NCBI GenBank assembly: GCA_965223105.1
Contig: OZ244987.1
Location: 1,488,001 to 1,552,000, forward strand
Direction: 5' to 3'
Source: JABDMH01 sp965223105
Lineage (GTDB): Bacteria; Bacteroidota; Bacteroidia; Chitinophagales; Saprospiraceae
DNA: 64,000 bases
The notes under the pieces were generated by a model, which was not told the DNA's origin, ran no database searches, and was given only the letters and a program-made list of their open reading frames with translations. Positions 17,401 to 26,040 of the stretch are shown piece after piece. The first letter of the stretch is position 1; every line of letters begins with the position of its first letter. Both the position numbers and the translations under genes were made by a program.

Positions 17401-19848
17401 CAGGTAGTGAACAACTGTCCAAGTGCAGTACTGTGTGAGCAAGAGGTATGGTGTGAATTTGACCATTGCGGACAAGGATACATCTACCGGAAGTGGAAGT
17501 TTATCCAGGGCTGTCCACCGGATGAAGACGGTCACTACAGTACGCCGAATAATCACAGGGACACGATCACCCGCAAGCAACTGATCTGGGTAGGCAACAA
17601 CTGTGAGCTACAGAAGGGGATGTTTTACAAACCTTTAGAGAAGACGGTATACACCTGTGGAATAGAATATGATGAATCAGGGAATGCCACCGGAGCACTG
17701 TCACCAGATTCAGTAGGTAAGCCAGAATACATGTTTGATGATGATTGCCGCATAGTAGGAATCGGACACAGCGATAAAGTATTTAAAGTTGTGGGTGGAG
17801 ATGAGGCCTGTTATAAGATCATCCGAACCTGGCACTTCATAGACTGGTGCTATCTGGATAAGCCAGTAGAAGAAGATCTGGCGTACTGGTGGTTAGATCC
17901 ATACTACGAAGGGAAGACCTTTGATTGGGAGCAGAAGATCATCGTGCAAGATACGATGCCACCGGTATGTACTTTTGAAGAAGATCTGGAAGAGGTAGAG
18001 GCAGCAGGGTGTGCCTATACATTGCGTCAGACGGTAACGGTGAATGATCCATGTGGTACGTTGAGTTACTACTGGGAGTTACTGGAGGTGAAGGGAAGTG
18101 AGAAGGAGACCGTAGCGAGCGATCAAGGGGAGTTAGAAGGGATAGAAGATGCCTTTGTGGTAGAAGTACCAGACTTGTTGACTGGCGACTACGAGCTACG
18201 AGTACGGGTGACGGACGAATGTCAAAATGAGTCTTACTGTATCGATGAATTTACGGTGATTACGGGTAAGAAGCCAACGGCCATCTGTATTACGAGTTTG
18301 ACTGCAGAGCTGACCCCAATGGATTTGGATCAAGATGGAACGATAGACACCGCGATGGTGACCATCTGGGCCAATGAATTTGATCGCAGCAGTGCACCAG
18401 CGTGTGACAGTGATGACGAGATATCGTTCAAGATTGAATTGATGGATGGGGTCGATGACACGACCTTCGTGGAAGATGCCGATAGCCTGGTAGTAGGCTG
18501 TGATCAGATCGGAACCCAGACAATTCGCTTGTGGGTCATTGATGAGAAAGGATCATTTGACTTCTGTGATGTACTCCTCGTGGTACAAAATAACATGGGA
18601 GGTTGTTCAGAAGTGCCAGACACAAGTCAGGATGAGATGGCAAGGCTTCTTGGGAACATTTATACTATTGAAGAGGAAATGGTAGAGCAGGTCAATGTAT
18701 TGGCCGAGGGCGAAGACATTCAGGCCAGCATGCTGACTGGGGCTGATGGTATGTTTGATTTTGATCTGCCGCAGGGCAACATCATTACCATTACTCCTAC
18801 AAAAGACATTGCCCATGCCAACGGTGTTTCTACAATGGATCTTATTCTGCTTCAAAAACACATCGTGGATATGGAACTGCTGGACTCACCCTATAAAATG
18901 ATTGCGGCTGATGTCAATCAAGATGGATTTCTGAATGCACTGGATTTGCTCGAGATGCGACAACTGGTACTTCGTGAAATCGACAAACTATCCAACAGCG
19001 AATCTTGGCGATTTGTGTTGGCAGACTACGAGTTTACAACCGAACAACCCCAAGCAGAAGATTTTCCTGAGCGATTGGTCATAAGTTTAGACCAACCACA
19101 GATGCGCAGGGATTTCATCGGTGTGAAAATGGCAGATCTAGACATCGACAGTGATCCCAAATTAAGAAGAGGAAGATCTCAAGATTTTACGCTCACCGCT
19201 GCTGATCGAGTGATGGTCAAAGGAGAATCTACGCATGTTATATTTAGTGCAGATCAATTCAAAGGATTACAGGGATTCCAGTTTACCCTGGAAGTAGATC
19301 CAAAGGCAGTGTCCATAATTGATGTGCAACATGTAACCACGGATCTATCGATCGGCCGTGAAAACTTCGGACTCCGCCATAAGGAAGACGGTTTCGTAAC
19401 TGCGGCATGGAGCGTCAATGATTATGTAGACTTGCAGGCAAACCAATTATTTGTCGTGACATTAAAGGCAAAGAAGAGCAGTCAATTGAGCAATGTAATT
19501 AAGTTAGGCAATGCTTTGACTCGCTCGGCAGTATATGCCAACAGTGGGGTGGGAGATGTTGTATTGGAATTTGTAGAATCAACTGGCCAAGAATTGGAAC
19601 TGCTGCAAAATGAGCCGAATCCTGTATCGCAGGTTACCTCGATTCCTTTTGTATTGCCACGAGCAGGAAATGCCCAAGTTAATTTTTATGATGTCACTGG
19701 ACGACTATTGAAAGAAGTAAAGGGAGAATTCTCCAAAGGATTCCATAAAATACCGATAAACTCTTCTGAACTAGGAGTAACAGGAATGGTGTATTTTGAG
19801 CTCGTTTTTGATGAGTCAAGGCTTAGCCGCAAAATGATAATCCATTAG
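14485..19848 (+). CDS. giant cysteine-rich T9SS cargo, paralogue 3, mosaic codon use
   Basis: A 1787-aa paralogue of the two preceding genes with the same architecture: signal sequence, cysteine-rich core (GRSKTVYC, KPVAVCDKGV, FDEGSWDNC, GGGWSDAVPFDC, MDYWCNWSRCW, DDDCRIVGIG, GGDEACYK), dockerin-like region (about 1438-1502, loop DVNQDGFLNALD), cohesin-like domain (about 1566-1699) and T9SS sorting domain (about 1704-1787, LLQNEPNPV). Three oddities. The signal sequence has an unusually long N-region of about 25 residues with three Cys. A module of about 160 aa (nt about 15525-16005) sits where paralogue 1 has a short linker. From about 14.6 to 18.4 kb the codons are strongly skewed to GTA, ACG and GCG, returning to ordinary use in the C-terminal part. 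Recombination with a divergent copy is inferred. Function unknown. Confidence 0.85.
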   Translation: MKIYHSYTCELDSCCPWLTTIHARAIVLSFFAVTFLSLGAVAQVGPNCTHINASIGFDDTARVMVNELVTNIDAIAAQGDSVNIEITGEYGQRIFYVENVGGTYEIALHACRYLGRQLKVNVTIFGGGGSCWSYLTFKQGNAPVIFGRSKTVYCFDPLVQGGDIHGIPPLAMVPCRGQEDASFVADWIDAKDCLADSLGTAANDTAKIILREYEAFDKEGRRGSGFDTIIVLRLPQITVDNAFCPERDTVYCGEGGKIGPYMVIGRTFQYGDTMMMGANADIDRYQAVSFVETEYNSSTGQLEFRAAEFDPKCGIAVHVDAWPLSQGECVSQYKVNVEIKQSCYGTPGLYTMLGASNINDFVDTYHPKHWEYSRSTSSAQITLNGTNLTPSSLSPFNGTTDNLNPDVKLINNMGATDVDLVSGSTTEYTRMCINVPQEGDLTFTISGSDGVNAGYRLNGSFTAVVDGTYTLSLEACDEICFEDRGAGINVSGLMWVETAIASPLDSIGPGYWRCEFWVVDLDTLPPIVECEPEAKANEELLLGPFGDTLLIPAGSHDCASHSYVPPVRVVDDWSGVKYVKAIIPGITTVVMQRSSSDPDLFESHKQVKIPHGPTMAIFYEAYDSCHNIGLDTCWVKVKDLTKPVAVCDKGVTVSLSGKKVWVDAETFDEGSWDNCEINLLLARRADWWDACVNLCDSYHVACYNEHYDTLWCADLEPDKHKDEVEAHYYKTMKWLKEDGRECSDLLWNSWKYDLCKKYMLECLEHPYDFDEHFFKRLIKDLGCEDEFEGVEEITDELIDQWDQIGGGWSDAVPFDCEDACKEVVVELLVMDYWCNWSRCWTYVLVEDKTPVQIERDVYDQEITCAGYKSSIYEYPGVEDPVSIEWVVEAAKEGDEVALSELDKRFGGYEKVWRDEYGNVPPPDTGYFYDTECICSTYVKKVREYDEHLGYIWKDVEFDSCWIDTVHYYTHYGQVVNNCPSAVLCEQEVWCEFDHCGQGYIYRKWKFIQGCPPDEDGHYSTPNNHRDTITRKQLIWVGNNCELQKGMFYKPLEKTVYTCGIEYDESGNATGALSPDSVGKPEYMFDDDCRIVGIGHSDKVFKVVGGDEACYKIIRTWHFIDWCYLDKPVEEDLAYWWLDPYYEGKTFDWEQKIIVQDTMPPVCTFEEDLEEVEAAGCAYTLRQTVTVNDPCGTLSYYWELLEVKGSEKETVASDQGELEGIEDAFVVEVPDLLTGDYELRVRVTDECQNESYCIDEFTVITGKKPTAICITSLTAELTPMDLDQDGTIDTAMVTIWANEFDRSSAPACDSDDEISFKIELMDGVDDTTFVEDADSLVVGCDQIGTQTIRLWVIDEKGSFDFCDVLLVVQNNMGGCSEVPDTSQDEMARLLGNIYTIEEEMVEQVNVLAEGEDIQASMLTGADGMFDFDLPQGNIITITPTKDIAHANGVSTMDLILLQKHIVDMELLDSPYKMIAADVNQDGFLNALDLLEMRQLVLREIDKLSNSESWRFVLADYEFTTEQPQAEDFPERLVISLDQPQMRRDFIGVKMADLDIDSDPKLRRGRSQDFTLTAADRVMVKGESTHVIFSADQFKGLQGFQFTLEVDPKAVSIIDVQHVTTDLSIGRENFGLRHKEDGFVTAAWSVNDYVDLQANQLFVVTLKAKKSSQLSNVIKLGNALTRSAVYANSGVGDVVLEFVESTGQELELLQNEPNPVSQVTSIPFVLPRAGNAQVNFYDVTGRLLKEVKGEFSKGFHKIPINSSELGVTGMVYFELVFDESRLSRKMIIH

Positions 19849-19865
19849 TTTTAACCGTTATTAGA

Positions 19866-19907
19866 AAAGAGGGGAATCCAGTCGTATGGTTCCCCTCTTT
19901 CTTTTTT
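19866..19907. terminator. bidirectional terminator between paralogue 3 and ilvC
   Basis: Arms AAAGAGGGGAA (19866-19876) and TTCCCCTCTTT (19890-19900) form a perfect 11-bp stem. On the plus strand it is followed by C and six T. On the minus strand the run TTTTCTAA follows the stem. It lies between convergent genes and can end both transcripts. Confidence 0.8.
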
Positions 19908-19932
19908 GGTTGAATTTAGAAGCAGACCTGGA

Positions 19933-20979
19933 TCAATTATTTTCAGGTCTCAAACTCCTCACTACTTTGCCGGTCCTCCACATTTCGGAATCATGAAGTT
20001 CATCAAGTTCTTCCTGCAACTTTGCGCGATAGTCTTCTTGGCTATTGGCATCAATTGATTTTTGTGCTTCATTTCCGGAAGCAACGCTATCGTACAGTTC
20101 ATCAAATACGGGCAGTACTGCGTCACGGAACTTATCTTTCCAGTCGAGCGCACCCCTTTGAGCGGTTGTGCTGCAATTGGCGTACATCCAATCCATCCCA
20201 TTTTCGGCCACCAAAGGCATCAGTGACTGTGTGAGTTCCTCCACGGTCTCGTTAAAAGCCTCAGAAGGGGTGTGTCCTCTTTTTCGTAAGACGGAATACT
20301 GGGCCTCAAAAATTCCCTGAATTGCACCCATCAGCGTACCCCGTTCTCCGGTTAGATCGCTGTATACTTCCCTTTTGAACGTTGTTTCAAATAGATATCC
20401 ACTTCCAATTCCTATGCCGAGAGCTACTACGCGCTCAAATGCGCGACCGGTGGCATCCTGGTGAATGGCATAACTGCTGTTTAGTCCACGGCCGGCAACA
20501 AACATCCGTCGTAGTGACGTTCCTGATCCCTTGGGAGCAACCAGAATAACATCGACATCTTCGGGCGGCACAATACCGGTCCGGTCGCGGTAAGTGATGC
20601 CAAACCCATGTGAGAAATAAAGTGCCTTGCCAGGTGTCAGCTTTGACTTGATTAAAGGCCATAATTCAATCTGCGCAGCATCAGAGAGCAAGTATTGAAT
20701 AATTGTACCTTTTTCGGCCGCTTCTTCCACCGAAAACAAGGTTTCGCCCGGTACAAATCCATCATCAACCGCCTTATCATACGATTTGGAGGGACTTCGC
20801 TGACCCACAATTACTTTGAAACCGTTATCTCTGAGGTTAAGTGCTTGTCCAGGACCCTGCACTCCATATCCTATGATGGCTATGGTTTCATCTTTTAAAA
20901 TTTCACGTGCTTTTTCCAGTGTAAATTCTTCCCTTGTAACGACGTTTTCTTCAACGCCCCCAAAATTCATTTTTGCCAT
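19933..20979 (-). CDS. ilvC: ketol-acid reductoisomerase
   Basis: A 348-aa NADPH- and magnesium-dependent enzyme converting acetolactate and acetohydroxybutyrate to dihydroxy acids in valine, leucine and isoleucine synthesis. The nucleotide-binding motif GYGVQGPGQA starts at residue 37. The knotted C-terminal domain has metal-ligand region YSDLTGERGTLMGA and the block CSTTAQRGALDW. The length and the sequence YLLSDAAQIELWP are of the type found in Bacteroidota. Last gene of ilvD-ilvB-ilvN-ilvC, 29 bp after ilvN, ending at a bidirectional terminator. Confidence 0.93.
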   Translation of the reverse strand: MAKMNFGGVEENVVTREEFTLEKAREILKDETIAIIGYGVQGPGQALNLRDNGFKVIVGQRSPSKSYDKAVDDGFVPGETLFSVEEAAEKGTIIQYLLSDAAQIELWPLIKSKLTPGKALYFSHGFGITYRDRTGIVPPEDVDVILVAPKGSGTSLRRMFVAGRGLNSSYAIHQDATGRAFERVVALGIGIGSGYLFETTFKREVYSDLTGERGTLMGAIQGIFEAQYSVLRKRGHTPSEAFNETVEELTQSLMPLVAENGMDWMYANCSTTAQRGALDWKDKFRDAVLPVFDELYDSVASGNEAQKSIDANSQEDYRAKLQEELDELHDSEMWRTGKVVRSLRPENN

Positions 20980-21008
20980 GTCTTTAAATTACTCGTTAGT
21001 ACTTATGT

Positions 21009-21545
21009 TTAGTTAGTTTCTTCCAATGTAGCCAAATAGCGGTTTAAGGGTTCCATAGTCTTGGTGATGGCCACCCGGCCCGATCTGACAAACTCAAATA
21101 GACCTTTGTCTTGAAGCACTTCGAGAAGTGCCTCCGTTTCGTCTTGGTGACCGGTCTTCTCTACAATGATATATTCCTTTTCTATACTCAGAATTCTGGC
21201 ATTATGCGCTCTCACGAGGTCTTCCATTTCGTCACCTTCCAGAAAGGATGATGTTGGTACCTTGTACAGGGCAATTTCCTGATATACAACCTCTTCCTCG
21301 ACATAGTAGAAGGCCTTGATCACATCGATCTGTTTCTCAATTGCGGCTACCAATCGCCGTATTTGGTCTTCTCTGACATTTACGACAATGGTAAAGCGGT
21401 GTATTCCTTCAAGTGATGACCTGGAAGTGTTAAGACTGTCGATGTTAATATGACGTTTGGTAAACACTGTGACAACTCGTTGAAGCAGTCCAGTGCGGTT
21501 TTCCGTAAATACGGATATAGTATATTCTCTGGTAAGCTCGCTCAT
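21009..21545 (-). CDS. ilvN: acetolactate synthase small (regulatory) subunit
   Basis: A 178-aa protein with an N-terminal ACT domain (about 8-80; ISVFTENRTGLLQRVVTVF) that binds branched-chain amino acids for feedback inhibition, then a C-terminal domain typical of longer small subunits. It pairs with the catalytic subunit encoded 8 bp upstream. The name ilvH would be equally valid. Confidence 0.92.
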   Translation of the reverse strand: MSELTREYTISVFTENRTGLLQRVVTVFTKRHINIDSLNTSRSSLEGIHRFTIVVNVREDQIRRLVAAIEKQIDVIKAFYYVEEEVVYQEIALYKVPTSSFLEGDEMEDLVRAHNARILSIEKEYIIVEKTGHQDETEALLEVLQDKGLFEFVRSGRVAITKTMEPLNRYLATLEETN

Positions 21546-21553
21546 GGTTGCAA

Positions 21554-23293
21554 CTATTCTAAAACTATTTCCGTTACTGCTTTTCCTGAAGGTACCATGG
21601 GGAAAATATTTTCCTCTTTTTCTACTCGTACATGAAGCAAGTAAGGGCCTTGGTGCGCTAGCATCTTACTAATGGCTTCGGAAAGATCTTCCGGTTTTTC
21701 GACGGCAGAGCCAGGCACCCCAAATCCCTCAGCAATCTTAAGGAAGTCGGGATTCTGAAGTGCAACCGAAGAGTATCGTCGATCGAAAAATAGTTGTTGC
21801 CATTGTCTGACCATTCCCAGGTATTCGTTGTCTAATAGCAAGATTTTGACTGCCACATCCCATTGACTCAGCATACCCAGTTCCTGCAATGTCATCTGAA
21901 AGCCACCATCACCGATCACAGCAATCACTTGCTTATCTGGTCGAGCCAACTTGGCGCCGAATGCAGCAGGAAGTCCATAACCCATCGTTCCGGCCCCACC
22001 GGAAGAGACCCATTGATTGGTATCCTTGTACTCGTAGTAGCGAGCAGCTGCCATCTGATGCTGGCCGACATCTGTAGCTACAATTGCCATTCCACTGGTC
22101 TGATTACTGACCTCGCGAATTGCCATTCCCATTCGGATGCCTCCAGTTTCCCCAGGTTGCATGTCATGTTTGATGACTTTCTCGTATTCAATTTCATCAC
22201 ATCTGCGAAATTCAGCAAGCCAAGAAGGATATGATTTTTCCTCTACCTTATGAATAAGCATTTCCAGGGCCTGCTTGGCATCGGCCAGTATGGGCACATC
22301 AGCCTGTACATTCTTGTTAAGTTCAGAAGGATCAATCTCAATGTGAATTACTTTGGCCTGCTTGGCATACCGACTTAAATCTCCGGTCACCCGGTCATCA
22401 AAACGCATGCCTATCGCTATCAGTACATCACAAGATCCAGATAGAAGATTTGGCCCGTAATTGCCATGCATTCCCAACATACCCACGTAGAGTGGATCGC
22501 CGTGTGGTAAAGAGGAGAGCCCATGGATCGTACATCCCACCGGAATGCCGGTCTTCTTGACAAATTCTTTGAAAATATCTTGTGCCCCAGCAATCTGAAT
22601 CCCGTGTCCCGCAAGAATCATTGGCCGCTCCGCTCGATTAATACATTGTGCTGCCTCCTCGATGAGATGTTCTGAAATTTTTGGTAAGGGATGGTAGCTC
22701 CGGATATAGGGACTCCTTTTGTATGAGAAAGACAGTTTTCCAATCTGAGCATCTTTTGTGATGTCAATCAATACCGGACCTGGTCTACCGGAATTGGCAA
22801 TGTGGAAAGCCTTGGCAATAATCTCAGGTATTTCATCGGCCTTGGTTATTTGATAGTTCCATTTTGTAACCGACATGGTGCATCCAATGACGTCAGTTTC
22901 CTGAAATGCATCAGAACCCAGTAGATGACTAAATACTTGACCTGTGATACAAACAATCGGGGTGGAATCCAAGATGGCATCCCCTAGACCTGTGACCAAA
23001 TTGGTAGCTCCAGGACCAGATGTAGCCATGGCGACTCCGGTCTTTCGAGTAACTCTGGCATAACCTTGAGCTGCGTGAATGCCACCTTGTTCATGGCGTG
23101 GTAAAATGTGCCTGATTCTATCTGTGTAGTGATACAAGGCATCGTAGACCGGCATGATCGCTCCACCGGGATAGCCGAAAATCGTGTCTACTCCCTCGGC
23201 CAGTAAAGATTTAATTACCGCTTCTGATCCAGTAATGGTCTGTACTGAACTATCTTGAGCTTTTGCTGCTCCTGGTTTTGCTTCCGAGCTCAT
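21554..23293 (-). CDS. ilvB: acetolactate synthase large (catalytic) subunit
   Basis: A 579-aa thiamine-diphosphate enzyme condensing pyruvate with pyruvate or 2-oxobutyrate. Seen: FGYPGGAIMPVYDAL, the catalytic Glu in LPRHEQGGIHAAQGYAR, GPGATNLVTG, the FAD/central domain (about 220-360) and the ThDP/Mg motif IGDGGFQM...LLLDNEYLGMVRQWQ. A non-conserved N-terminal extension of about 20 residues (AKPGAAKAQDSS) precedes the core. Second gene of the ilv operon, 11 bp after ilvD and 8 bp before ilvN. Confidence 0.94.
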   Translation of the reverse strand: MSSEAKPGAAKAQDSSVQTITGSEAVIKSLLAEGVDTIFGYPGGAIMPVYDALYHYTDRIRHILPRHEQGGIHAAQGYARVTRKTGVAMATSGPGATNLVTGLGDAILDSTPIVCITGQVFSHLLGSDAFQETDVIGCTMSVTKWNYQITKADEIPEIIAKAFHIANSGRPGPVLIDITKDAQIGKLSFSYKRSPYIRSYHPLPKISEHLIEEAAQCINRAERPMILAGHGIQIAGAQDIFKEFVKKTGIPVGCTIHGLSSLPHGDPLYVGMLGMHGNYGPNLLSGSCDVLIAIGMRFDDRVTGDLSRYAKQAKVIHIEIDPSELNKNVQADVPILADAKQALEMLIHKVEEKSYPSWLAEFRRCDEIEYEKVIKHDMQPGETGGIRMGMAIREVSNQTSGMAIVATDVGQHQMAAARYYEYKDTNQWVSSGGAGTMGYGLPAAFGAKLARPDKQVIAVIGDGGFQMTLQELGMLSQWDVAVKILLLDNEYLGMVRQWQQLFFDRRYSSVALQNPDFLKIAEGFGVPGSAVEKPEDLSEAISKMLAHQGPYLLHVRVEKEENIFPMVPSGKAVTEIVLE

Positions 23294-23304
23294 TTTTATT
23301 TTTT

Positions 23305-24987
23305 TTAATTGGACGGGCTATCAGTAATGCATCCTTTGCTGGCGGTTGAGACTAATCTCGAATATTTTGACAGGGCCCCCCTCTTAATTGGCAGTTCTGG
23401 TGCCTGCCAATTTTCTCTTCGTTCCTCTAGTTCATTCTCATCCAGATTGACCTGGAGAATGTTGTTGACTGCATCAATCTTAACGAAATCTCCATTCTTA
23501 ATCAAGGCAATGGGTCCACCCATTTGAGCTTCTGGAGTTACGTGCCCTACTACAAATCCATGTGTTCCACCTGAAAATCTGCCATCTGTTACCAAAGCAA
23601 CCGATTTTCCCAATCCAGCGCCCATGATGAGGGATGTTGGCTTGAGCATTTCGGGCATTCCAGGTCCTCCTTTCGGTCCACAATATCTTATCACTACGAC
23701 CTGGCCAGCTTCTACCATTCCCTTAGAAATTGCATCATTCGCTTCCTGCTCACTTCCAAAAACGATGGCTGGTCCTTCGAAGAATTCACCTTCTTTTCCC
23801 GTAATTTTGGCCACTGCACCTCCTGGAGCCAGATTGCCGTACAAAATCTGCAGATGCCCCGTCTTTTTGATTGGTTGGCTGATGGGGTGGATGACTTTCT
23901 GATCATCCAGTAAGGGTCTGGCAACTTGCAAATTCTCTTCAATGGTTCGCCCGGTGACGGTAAGACAATCCCGATGCAACAGGTCGTGTTCCAATAAAAG
24001 CTTTAGAACTCCTTGTACACCTCCAGCCTCATGCAAGTCCTGCATCACATACTGTCCGCTAGGTTTAAGATCTGCCAAAAGCGGCGTTCGATCACTGATT
24101 TTTTGAAAGTCATCAATGCTCAATGAGATATTCGCTGCATCAGCCATGGCGAGGAGATGGAGCACTGCATTGGTGCTGCCACCTAAGACCATGGTCAGGG
24201 TGATGGCATTTTCAAAAGACTTTCGCGTCAGGATATCTAACGGTTTAATATCCTTTTCGAGCAAGTACCGCATGGATTGTGCGATCAGTCCAGATTCTTC
24301 CTGCTTGGCCTCACTATTCGCGGGATTAGATGCATTGTAGGGTAAACTCAAGCCCAGGGCCTCAATAGCTGATGCCATGGTGTTGGCGGTGTACATGCCA
24401 CCACACGCACCTGGTCCGGGACAAGCATGCCGAATAATCGCAGCAAATTCTCCCTGATCAATTTCTCCGGCTACCCTTGCCCCCAGGGCTTCAAAGGCAC
24501 TGACTAAATCGAGTTTACGGCCGTTGTAATAGCCAGGGGCGATTGTGCCGCCATACACCAAAATTGCTGGTCGATTTAATCTGGACAGGGCCATGGAAGC
24601 ACCGGGCATATTCTTATCACATCCCACTACGGTGATCACTCCATCATACCACTGAGCTCCGACAACAGTCTCAATCGAATCTGCAATCAGGTCCCGAGAT
24701 GGCAGTGAATAGCGCATTCCTGGTGTACCCATGGATATCCCATCACTTACACCAATCGTATGAAAAATCAATCCAATCAGATCTTGCTTAATGATCTCGG
24801 TCTTAATTCCCTCTGCCAAAGCATTGAGATGCATATTGCATGGATTGCCTTCCCATCCCGTTGATGCGATACCGATCTGAGGCTTTTTAAGATCATCGGT
24901 GGAAAGACCAGTAGCATGGAGCATAGCTTGTGCTCCTGGCTGAGTCGGATCCTGAGTAACTCGCCGGCTGTACTTGTTTAAGGACAT
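23305..24987 (-). CDS. ilvD: dihydroxy-acid dehydratase
   Basis: A 560-aa Fe-S enzyme making 2-oxoisovalerate and 2-oxo-3-methylvalerate. The three cluster cysteines are visible: Cys50 (GWEGNPCNMH), Cys123 (VVGCDKNMPG) and Cys195 (GPGACGGMYTANTM). The C-terminal block TDGRFSGGTHGFVVGHV is intact. First gene of the operon; 184 bp separate it from the next gene on the same strand. No attenuator, T-box or clear TAnnTTTG element was found upstream. Confidence 0.95.
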   Translation of the reverse strand: MSLNKYSRRVTQDPTQPGAQAMLHATGLSTDDLKKPQIGIASTGWEGNPCNMHLNALAEGIKTEIIKQDLIGLIFHTIGVSDGISMGTPGMRYSLPSRDLIADSIETVVGAQWYDGVITVVGCDKNMPGASMALSRLNRPAILVYGGTIAPGYYNGRKLDLVSAFEALGARVAGEIDQGEFAAIIRHACPGPGACGGMYTANTMASAIEALGLSLPYNASNPANSEAKQEESGLIAQSMRYLLEKDIKPLDILTRKSFENAITLTMVLGGSTNAVLHLLAMADAANISLSIDDFQKISDRTPLLADLKPSGQYVMQDLHEAGGVQGVLKLLLEHDLLHRDCLTVTGRTIEENLQVARPLLDDQKVIHPISQPIKKTGHLQILYGNLAPGGAVAKITGKEGEFFEGPAIVFGSEQEANDAISKGMVEAGQVVVIRYCGPKGGPGMPEMLKPTSLIMGAGLGKSVALVTDGRFSGGTHGFVVGHVTPEAQMGGPIALIKNGDFVKIDAVNNILQVNLDENELEERRENWQAPELPIKRGALSKYSRLVSTASKGCITDSPSN

Positions 24988-25171
24988 CTAGTAAAGGTAG
25001 TAGTAATCGCACCATTTGTGAAGATTAATTGAATCTACTTTACAACATGCAGAATTTGGATTCTTGATTACAATTCCCTGTAAATTAAGGAGTTAATATT
25101 TTTTCTTTTACGAAAACAACTCTAGGCTATCCAAAGGTTTAGGTAGTCATTTCAAAGGACAAAGCCTTAAG

Positions 25172-25825
25172 TTAATGATAATCCGGTCGGAAAGTCACCG
25201 TCAGGCTTAGCTGAGCTTCATTTTTTACAAAAGGTTGGTAATCAACATTCTCCCATGGATAAAGGTAATATGAGAAAGTTGGACTTAGGGTCAATAAGTC
25301 AGAAATGCCAATATCGATTCCGCCACCTAGACCCAAGCCGATTGTCGATTGCCATTCGCCCCGTAGCATGCCGAACAGATCATACGTGCCGTCTGAGATC
25401 TTTGGTCGATACTTCTGAAATGTTGGTGACACCTGAATGAAAAAACCCTTCTTAAAAAAGTCGTTCTGCTTGGAAAAGGTGGGACATTGACAATCAGATT
25501 TGAAATCAAGAGGGTATACCCGCACTGGCAATGCAAGGCCATATCTGCGAAATAGGAAGCTATTTGGATCACTTTCCTTGTGATCGAATGAACTATAAAA
25601 CAGTTCTGGAAAAAATTCAATTCGGAGGTCGGAAAGTCGCAGCCAGTAATGTATACCTGCTTCCCATCCCAAATCATCAACATCATGAGGTACAAAGACA
25701 TCATTTCCCGGCACCGTGGTGCTGAAGGATACCGCACTAGCTCGCACGCCAAATTGTCCATAGAGGGGAGCGCTCACGAACCACAAGGACATGGCAAGAA
25801 AGACCAATCTTTTTATGACCGTCAT
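25172..25825 (-). CDS. predicted outer-membrane beta-barrel protein
   Basis: A 217-aa protein with a signal peptide (VIKRLVFLAMSLWFVSAPLYGQ) followed by alternating aromatic/hydrophobic strands such as AGIHYWLRLSDLRIEFFPELFY and a C-terminal strand LSLTVTFRPD, as in small 8-stranded barrels of Bacteroidota. The ATG at 25825 is preferred over a start 99 nt upstream because it gives the clean signal peptide. Two cysteines (CQCP, about residue 110) may form a loop disulfide. No specific function. It lies upstream of ilvD on the same strand but 184 bp away. Confidence 0.7.
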   Translation of the reverse strand: MTVIKRLVFLAMSLWFVSAPLYGQFGVRASAVSFSTTVPGNDVFVPHDVDDLGWEAGIHYWLRLSDLRIEFFPELFYSSFDHKESDPNSFLFRRYGLALPVRVYPLDFKSDCQCPTFSKQNDFFKKGFFIQVSPTFQKYRPKISDGTYDLFGMLRGEWQSTIGLGLGGGIDIGISDLLTLSPTFSYYLYPWENVDYQPFVKNEAQLSLTVTFRPDYH

Positions 25826-26040
25826 CCAATAGATCAACGGATTGCTCAAGTTGAGTATTATCCACACTTCTGCATCAATACAGAAACCAGGCCATAATAC
25901 CTGGTAAAGATTTTCAAGTATCAAATTGTGAGAATTCTTTCAACTCCAACAAACCCTAAATCGCTTTGGTGTTGGTCGAAAGTAGATCATGTTCACTAGA
26001 TTTTTTTGGGTATTCCTCATGATGACTACTATATTTCGGC

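Noticed and set aside
15073..17580. Long antisense open frames (121-163 codons) inside paralogue 3
   Set aside because: No protein-like features; they arise from the GTA/ACG/GCG-biased sense strand, which lowers antisense stop codons.
24988..25171. Possible T-box or leucine/valine attenuator before ilvD
   Set aside because: No T-box sequence, leader peptide rich in branched-chain codons or terminator/antiterminator pair was found.
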